Below, in pieces: positions 57,919 to 64,000 of a stretch of DNA of 64,000 nt. The stretch is from Cheiracanthium punctorium. Its lineage: Eukaryota > Arthropoda > Arachnida > Araneae > Cheiracanthiidae. The position numbers and the translations under genes are program-made. The stretch lies in contig JAWZYV010011613.1 of the NCBI GenBank assembly GCA_038373885.1, positions 496,001 through 560,000 of the forward strand, given 5' to 3'. The notes below the pieces were generated by a model. The model had not been told where the DNA came from. It did no database searches and saw only the letters and a program-made list of their open reading frames with translations. Numbering within the stretch: the stretch's first letter is position 1; every line of letters begins with the position of its first letter.

Positions 57919-59637
57919 CAGGGGGATCTTTTTTAAAGTGGCAGTGTTTGGAGCTCCCTGTAGCGCGATCTAATTGCCGAAATGGCACCAAACTTGATAT
58001 TTAGACTAATCAAGACATGGGAAAAGGATTCCGTGAAAAAAAATAGTTCCAAACAGCGCCGCTAGGGCATTTTTGGCGCTGCTGTAGCTTACAATAACGA
58101 GAATTAGCATAAAACACGGGTATCAAAGAAAAATGCAAATGCTGTGCGATGACAGCGCCAGTAATAGGGGCAATAAAAGCGAGCAGTAGACAGCTCCGAC
58201 AAATAATCTCAGCTGAAGTAAACAAGGTCCAGTGGCCATGTACCGGAATGTGCGTTACTGGTGAAGCTCTATTACATGAATCAATGTAATGCATCCGAAG
58301 CTCTTCGGGAATTTCGAACCAGAAAAAAGTTACGAAAGGGGCCTTTATCGCTGAATGGTCTTAAGAAAATGGTTAAGAAGTTCGAGGAAACGGGTCACTG
58401 ACCATTCGCGCTTGGAGAGGACGTAAACCAGTATCAGAAGATGTAATAACTGATGTGGCAACTGGAATTGTCGAAGGATCGTTTGGAACCATTGCTGGTA
58501 CTAGCAGCACCAATATGGCCAATTGGACATTAGCCATAGCACCAAATTGGGACATTGCTGGTACTAGCTCGACAATTGGACATTAATTATTCCACGGTAT
58601 GGAGAGTTTCGCGGCACGTTATTGGATTTTAACCCCACAAAATCAGACGCTTGCACGAACTGAAACCAAGTGATTATGATAAGCGAGTGACATTCGCTCT
58701 ATCGTTTCTTGCCAGGGTAGAAATTGATGATGTTTTCCCATGGCACATTCTGTGGGGAGATGAGTGCCATTTTTATCTCAATGGGTCCGTAAACACACAA
58801 AATAGCCGAATTTGGGCTTCTGAACAGCCCCACAGCGTGCACGAAATCCCATTAAATTCCCCAAAACTCACTGTTTGGTGTGGTTTCACAGCCGAATTCG
58901 TAACTGGGCCATTCTTTTTTGAGACCATCACTCCGACAGGACCCCAAACGTTCACCATAAATAGCAGAAAGGTATCACGAAATGCTGCAAATGTTTGTTA
59001 TTCCACAACTTCAGCAAAGAAACCATCTCCAACAGACAATCTTTATGCAGGATGGTGCTTTGCCACACATTAGTAATAAGGTAAAGTAGCTGTTGCGCCA
59101 AAACTTCATTGGTGATAAAGTCGCAGTTTTCTAGTTGCATGGCCGCCTCGTTTCCCTTGACCTCACGCCATGCAATTTTTGGCTCTGGGGTTATTTGAAA
59201 TCTCAAGATTATGTTGGTGGATTATCAAATTTGTCTATTCTAAAGGGCAACATAACAAAGACAGTGCGGAACATTCCTCGTGACATGTTACATACGGCTG
59301 TGGAGAACGTTGTGCACAGAATGCACGGTGTTATTTCTGAGAACGATGCTCACATTGAATGTGGTCTAATTCCTCACCGGGGAAGTTAATGTAGTAAATA
59401 AACATTAATAATTTAACTGTACGATTGTATGTGTTAGTATTTTTCTTTTCTCACATTTTATACATTGTACAGCACCACAAAATGCCCTAGCGGTGCTATT
59501 TGGAACTAAATTTTTTTTTCACGGAATCCTTTTTCCCATGTCTTGATTAGTCTAAATATCAAGTTTGGTGTCATTTCGGCTATTAAATCGCTCTACAGGG
59601 CGCTCCAAACACTGTCACTTTAAAAAAGATCACCCTG
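57919..59637 (+). mobile_element. DUF4817-type DNA transposon with ~155-bp TIRs
   Basis: A full-length 1,719-bp element flanked by TA. The left start CAGGGGGATCTTTTTTAAAG and the reverse complement of the right end CAGGGTGATCTTTTTTAAAG are nearly identical, and the similarity continues for about 155 bp (57919-58073 with 59480-59637). One transposase relic lies between in plus orientation. TIR identity of roughly 90% suggests this copy is younger than the one at 54155-57797. Confidence 0.92.
58225..59388 (+). pseudogene. DUF4817/DDE_3 transposase, frameshifted
   Basis: HTH part: LVKLYYMNQCNASEALREF, then KKMVKKFEETGH with a stop at about 58400, continuing shifted as AWRGRKPVSEDVITDVATG. A partial tandem duplication (attgctggtactagc twice) disrupts the linker near 58490-58590. 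The catalytic part opens at 58651: LWGDECHFYLNG (first Asp), SPKLTVWCGF, GPFFFETI. A shift near 58970 leads to IFMQDGALPHI (second Asp), two stops, and SLDLTPCNFWLWGYLK, where the usual Asp is Asn. The C-terminus IPRDMLHTAVENVVHRMHG ends at 59388. Not functional. Confidence 0.88.
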
Positions 59638-59985
59638 TACTTATGCAGGCGACTGTAGATAGAAATGCAGAAGCATTAGGCGATTTTCCTTGTTTGTTTT
59701 ACGATTAATAAATTTTATTTACACAAAATTTTTAACTGTACCAAACGGACGTCTCATATTATTTTAAAAATAATTTTTTAGTCAAAGGTAACATTTTTTC
59801 TCGAACTCAAAGACGAAATATTGTTAATCAATCTAGGTATCTGAAAACTCCTAAGAAATGAAAATGTCTTAAAAATATTTGCCCGCTAAAGTTTTAAGCT
59901 AATAACTGCATAAATAAATGCATCAATTAATTTTACTGTTTAACATCTGAGTATTGTTAAGTGTTCTAGTTAAATAAATATAACA

Positions 59986-60690
59986 CTTGTCCCAAAAAGA
60001 TGGTAAAACGCTGTTATTCTTTATCTACTAGAAGTTAATCGAGCAATGTAAAATGTAAAATTGTTCAAACTAAGGTAGGAAAAGAGAGTACATTAAGAAA
60101 AAGAAATCTTTCGTTGATTTTCGAAAAGTGATAATTTTAAAATTTGTATACGACCTCCCCCGTAGTAAAAAAATTCCAGTCAGTAATATGTATTAATACA
60201 CTAACGAGGTGATGTACTGAATATTTTAATTATATCCTAAAGAGTGTGAGAGATATGAAGATAAATATATGCTGACTTAAATCAATTTTTAATAGATCTC
60301 GATGGGAAAAAATCACATCGAATGATCGCGTTTCAAAGGTCGTACAAAAATCACGAAAGAAAATAACTTTTTGCCCTCTAGCAATAGACTTTTGCATTCA
60401 AATTCATGTATAGGCCCTGATCATTTTCTTAAAATTTATCTCTTGAGTTGTTTTACAATGAAATTTTTTGTAAATCAGTGTATGGGGCGGATTTTATTAA
60501 TCAGGAATTTTTTCATACGGAGATCGTATAAAAATGTAAAATATATCACTTTTTAAAATTAAAAAGAATTTTGTTCTTGACGTACTCTTTTGCCCTGCGT
60601 TATTTTGAACAGATTTTAAATGTACATTGCCCACTTTTCCCTAACGGATAAAGAATTAAAGCAAGTTACATCTTTTTGGGACAACCTGCG
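59986..60690. mobile_element. ~700-bp MITE with ~190-bp inverted repeats
   Basis: The left end cttgtcccaaaaagatg and the reverse complement of the right end ttgtcccaaaaagatg match, and similarity runs inward about 190 bp (59987-60175 with about 60485-60690), including ttattctttatc and gagcaatgtaaa / gggcaatgtaca. The centre has no transposase. A related half copy lies at 885-1129. The gtcccaaaaag tip resembles some mariner ends, but this is an inference. Confidence 0.7.
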
Positions 60691-61154
60691 TAGCTTGAAA
60701 TACTTCTAAGATAATCATTCTGGAATTTATCAAAAGGAAAAGGTAGTTTGACTGGCTTGCGTCACAAAATTAAAAAAAAAAGAAGAATCTTAAAATGTTA
60801 TATTTCAAAGTAGGAGATGATGGGGTACAATGAAACACTGTCAGACATTTATCTGTTGTAATTTTTTAAATACGAAGATGCTGTTTACAATTACATTAAA
60901 TGTTCATTTAGATGGGGAAAAGAGTAAGTTAAAACTGCCCATTAATTTTATATTTGTACGTGCAAATTTGCGAACAGGGAAAAAAAGGAAATTTTTACAT
61001 CGTAGCCTGTTTTCCCCTATATGCAAAATTGAACTGTTTCATATTAATTTAATATGAAAAAAGTGAATTTTAATTTTAAAGGAAACTACAAAGAGTTTAA
61101 AATGTTTCCCAAATAAACTAAAGGTTTTACCTTGCTTTCATGCTCGTTTTTCCT
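60691..61154. other. Non-coding stretch
   Basis: A plus frame at 60830-61057 shows no recognisable domain. Nothing else seen. Confidence 0.45.
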
Positions 61155-61345
61155 AAGTGCCGTTCAGGTAGTGAAGTGGATAAATATACTGTTCTACTAC
61201 GCTCTGAGTCCGGGTTCGACTCCCATCGTGCATGGGGATGTTTGGCATAAGTGTTTATGATGTCCTCTCTATTGGTAACGATGCCCGCCCACTGAGTGAC
61301 CTTTCATAAATGAACTTCCCGTGCCGAAATCCCCTCGATACATAC
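61155..61345 (+). repeat. tRNA-derived SINE, third type
   Basis: The head holds an A-box-like caggtagtgaagtggata and a very good B box, gggttcgactccc, followed by catcg as in family A. The body (gatgtttggcataagtg, ctattggtaacgatgccc, cactgagtgacctttcataa) differs from families A and B. The tail is a cataca-type simple repeat. No clear target duplication. Confidence 0.7.
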
Positions 61346-62230
61346 ATACGCACACATATTTATATAATAACAGCATGTTGTTTTGGCTTTGTGAGATTAA
61401 ATATTAAACAATGGCAGAATTTAGGAATAAAATGAATTCCAAAGAGTTAAGGCTTTCATAAAAAGTATTTTGCAAACCTTAATTAAGCGAAACTTTATTG
61501 TGTTCGCTTTAAAAAAACGGTGTTTTCTAACGTGGAATTTTTATTTTGAATTCTATTCTTCTTTCGTTAGAGAAACAATAAAATAAAAGTTTGACGAATT
61601 TACAGAACGGAGTATTTTCGATAAAAAAAAATAACTCTAAGAAAAGGGAAACCGAGAAATTGTATTAAAATCGCTCTTCTTGAAGAAACAAGAGAAATCA
61701 AACAGGAACATTGTTACTACTTTATGTAAAAATAAAATGACAGGCAAAAGTCTTCTGCAGTTCCCATTCACAAGAGGATATATCGAGGAGTGTCTTTGAA
61801 AGTATATGGATAGACGCTTTTTTTTTCAAAAAATTCGATATTCTGAAATAGGCTATTCTCAAACCCCAGGATGTTTTACTTTTAACGTAGTATATCGAGT
61901 TTTTCGCTCTGATTCTGTGTTTCAGGGCTTTTGATAAAACGAGGATTATACTGTAAAAAAATAAAAAAAATAAAAAATAAATGCAAGTGCAAAATCTTTA
62001 GTTCTAGATATGAATAATACACGATGGAAAATCCCGTAAGTTTGGAGAATTTATAAGCATCGTTAAAAAAATTTATTCGTTGATATTTAGTATACCATCT
62101 TGCGATATACTAATATACCTGCCTGTGTGTTTTTTTCTACCTATGTCATGTATTCCCCATTTTCCTGTTTATATTCTTGTCTATTCTTCTGTCTGTCTGT
62201 CTGCCTATTTAGCTGACTCTTTTATTTGAG
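61346..62230. other. Non-coding stretch
   Basis: AT-rich with a short gtctgtctgtctg tract at about 62191. No gene recognised. Confidence 0.5.
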
Positions 62231-62700
62231 ATCTATCAATCTTCCTCTGCTTCAGCTTATTTATTTTCTATATTTTAAACAACTGATCTTGATTTTTTTT
62301 GTATTTATGCATATGAGTCTAAATATACCTCACTATTTTAAGATTTTTCTGCAATTTAAATTTACTATTATTCAGTGTGTCAGATCATACCATTTATTAG
62401 ACTTTTAATAAGTAATATTATTATATCTTTTGAAGGATTTTCACAATAGCTTTTACATTTCCTTCATCTATCAATCTTCCTCTGCTTCAACTTATTTATT
62501 TTCTATATTTTAAACAACTGATCTTGCTTTTTTTTTGTATTTATGCATATGAGTCTATATCTACCTCACTAGATTAAGATTTTTCTGCAATTTAAATTTA
62601 CTATTATTCAGTGTGTCAGATCATACCATTTAGTAGACTTTTAATAAGTAATATTATTATATCTTTTGAAGGATTTTCACAATAGCTTTTACATTTCCTA
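62231..62700. repeat. Tandem duplication, 2 x 235 bp
   Basis: 62231-62465 and 62466-62700 are nearly identical (both begin atctatcaatcttcctctgc and end cacaatagcttttacatttc), differing at only a handful of bases. The second copy ends where the LINE similarity begins. Confidence 0.93.
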
Positions 62701-63715
62701 ACAAAATTTTTTTGTAAATTATTGGAAAGAATGATAACTTAGAGATTAAATTTCATTCTGGAAGACATAAAGATTCTCTCCGACCAAAGGAAACGTAACA
62801 ATACAGAACAGGCAGCTTTCTTTACATAAAGCTTTAAAGACGGTTTCATAGAGGACTCTACACTTGGTGTCTATGTGGACTTCAAAAAGACCCATGACAG
62901 AATATTACGTAGTAAACTGGTCGAGGAGATGATTATGGCCGGTGCCAGGGGAACCATGCTGAATTGGCTTAAATCAATTACCTCCCAACGAATAACCAGT
63001 GTTAAATATCAGTCCTCTTTATCAAAGTGTGTTCTTTTCCGAAATGGATTACCTCAAGAAGCTGTTACTAGTTGTACACCACGTTTAACATTACAATTAA
63101 TGATGTGATTACAAAACTGTTGGAGGTACCGTACATCAAAAGGATAGAATTAGCCGATGACATTGTTAGCTGTACTACTGGAAGTGACATTCCTATTCTA
63201 AACATACTCATTAATGATGCCTTAAAATTCTTGGAGACTTGGTGCAACGACAATATGATGTTTTTTAACCCCGAAAAAAGAGTGTGCAAGCATTTAACTT
63301 TGTCAAAAAAACATTACCAAATCTGTATTTTCTATAGTAATCGAACTTTAATACAAGTGGATAGCTTTCGCTAACTCGTATCTTCTTTGATAGCAAGCTG
63401 ATATATAAAAGATACACTGAGGAGATGGCTAATAAAGGAAATAGCAGACATAAATTCTTAAAAATACCGTCTGGCATCACTCGGGATCTCTCGACTGATA
63501 CCCTTTTAACTACCTATGAAATTTCAAGCCTGTTTTGGAATGTGGGGGCTAACTAATAGCCACTGCCTCTAGCACCTGCCAGAAAGTGATGGACTTGACG
63601 CAAAATAAGGCTTTTAAGCTTATTTCTGGTACAGATGGCTCCACTCCAATTTCTGCCATGGAGATTCAGACTGGCACTAATCCTTTAAAATTCAGTAGAA
63701 TAAAACACATATACT
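62696..63715 (+). pseudogene. Jockey-type LINE fragment: reverse transcriptase, 5'-truncated and frameshifted
   Basis: Conceptual pieces in order are KLLERMIT, SFKDGFIEDSTLGVYVDFKK (finger/palm motif with catalytic Asp, usually AYVDFxxAYD, here VDFKKTHD), LVEEMIMAGARGTMLNWLKS, SSLSKCVLFRNGLPQ, FNITINDVI, then IKRIELADDIVSCTTG, the YADD box with Leu for Tyr. Next are ALKFLETWCNDNMMFFNPEK and a thumb/C-terminal part (IFFDSKL-like, NKAFKLISGTDGSTPISAME) typical of jockey and X-element-type non-LTR retrotransposons. Stops occur after AFFT and elsewhere; frames shift near 63070 and 63370. The endonuclease and ORF1 are absent. The hAT-type end at 63716 cuts it. Confidence 0.85.
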
Positions 63716-64000
63716 CAGTGGCGGCTCGTCATTAAGGGCCAGACGGGCCTGGCCCCACCTGATATTGGCCCACCTGCATGTATGTTATTCTATTTTGATT
63801 TAAGATGGATAAAAGGAATATTTAAAGGAGCATTTTTTACACCAGCTTTGTCCCTTAATGCAATTATGTAAAGCGAGCCATCATTCAAATCCTTCGGCCG
63901 CGACGTGGCATCTCCAATGTCTTCCCCATTGAAGCACTCTGCGGTCGGAGAAATGAAGCCCTAATATATTTGCGCCAAGCACAGCAGAGTAGTGTTAGTA
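63716..64000 (+). mobile_element. Start of a hAT-type element (runs off the window)
   Basis: The tip CAGTGGCGGCTCGTC is a typical hAT-group terminus and shares CAGTGGCGG with the MITE end at 57147-57155. Next comes ggccagacgggcctggcccc, which can fold back. The other end and the 8-bp duplication (candidate catatact, 63708-63715) are beyond or not testable here. No coding in the 285 bp visible. Confidence 0.6.

Noticed and set aside
1..64000. CRISPR array, operons, prokaryotic promoters or ribosome-binding sites
   Set aside because: No spaced identical repeats of the right form; composition, microsatellites, SINEs and splice sites are eukaryotic.

Overview
This is eukaryotic, arthropod-like DNA. 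It is roughly 70% A+T, has no long open reading frames, and is full of microsatellites, decayed cut-and-paste transposons, tRNA-derived SINEs and a non-LTR retrotransposon. The mix (many Tc1/mariner-superfamily relics of the DUF4817 plus DDE_3 type, Tigger, PIF/Harbinger, hAT and piggyBac-like MITEs, jockey-type LINE) and very sparse coding suggest an arachnid, most likely a spider. That assignment is an inference from family content, not a database result.

The one host-gene signal I can defend is a 138-bp minus-strand exon at 26681-26818. It has strong splice sites on both sides, is exactly 46 codons in phase 0-0, and encodes a piece of the extracellular ligand-binding lobe of a metabotropic GABA-B receptor subunit (R2/R3-like). 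No neighbouring exon was found, so most of the window may be two very large introns of that gene, with the transposons sitting inside them. A second coding-like stretch at 10065-10430, also minus strand, looks like a frameshifted relic of an unidentified protein.

Layout. 0-4.5 kb: AT-rich DNA with a MITE end and a 400-bp foldback. 4.5-6.3 kb: DUF4817-type transposon with about 300-bp terminal inverted repeats. 8.1-9.0 kb: probable solo LTR. 10.1-10.4 kb: coding relic. 11.0-13.1 kb: long-TIR element without coding capacity, split by a SINE with a perfect 13-bp target duplication. 13.7-16.1 kb: pogo-like MITE, Tc1 element, another MITE and a transposase fragment. 18.2 kb: SINE. 18.7-19.8 kb: two GC-richer islands, one packed with GTCAC. 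20.6-21.4 kb: TIR element. 23.9-25.8 kb: Tigger. 26.7 kb: GABA-B exon. 29.8-33.8 kb: SINEs and MITEs. 34.2-37.4 kb: two mariner relics on either side of a perfect 206-bp palindrome. 37.9-50.4 kb: mostly featureless, with local duplications, a SINE and a MITE. 52.1-52.5 kb: truncated transposon. 54.2-57.8 kb: three-level nest (hAT MITE inside Harbinger inside a DUF4817 transposon). 57.9-59.6 kb: another DUF4817 transposon. 60-60.7 kb: MITE. 61.2 kb: SINE. 62.2-63.7 kb: 235-bp tandem duplication and a LINE reverse-transcriptase fragment. 63.7 kb to the end: start of a hAT-type element.

Every transposase or reverse transcriptase seen carries stops, frameshifts or lost catalytic residues, so no mobile element here looks autonomous. 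I saw no operon, CRISPR array, rRNA or free-standing tRNA, and no evidence of a novel multi-gene system.
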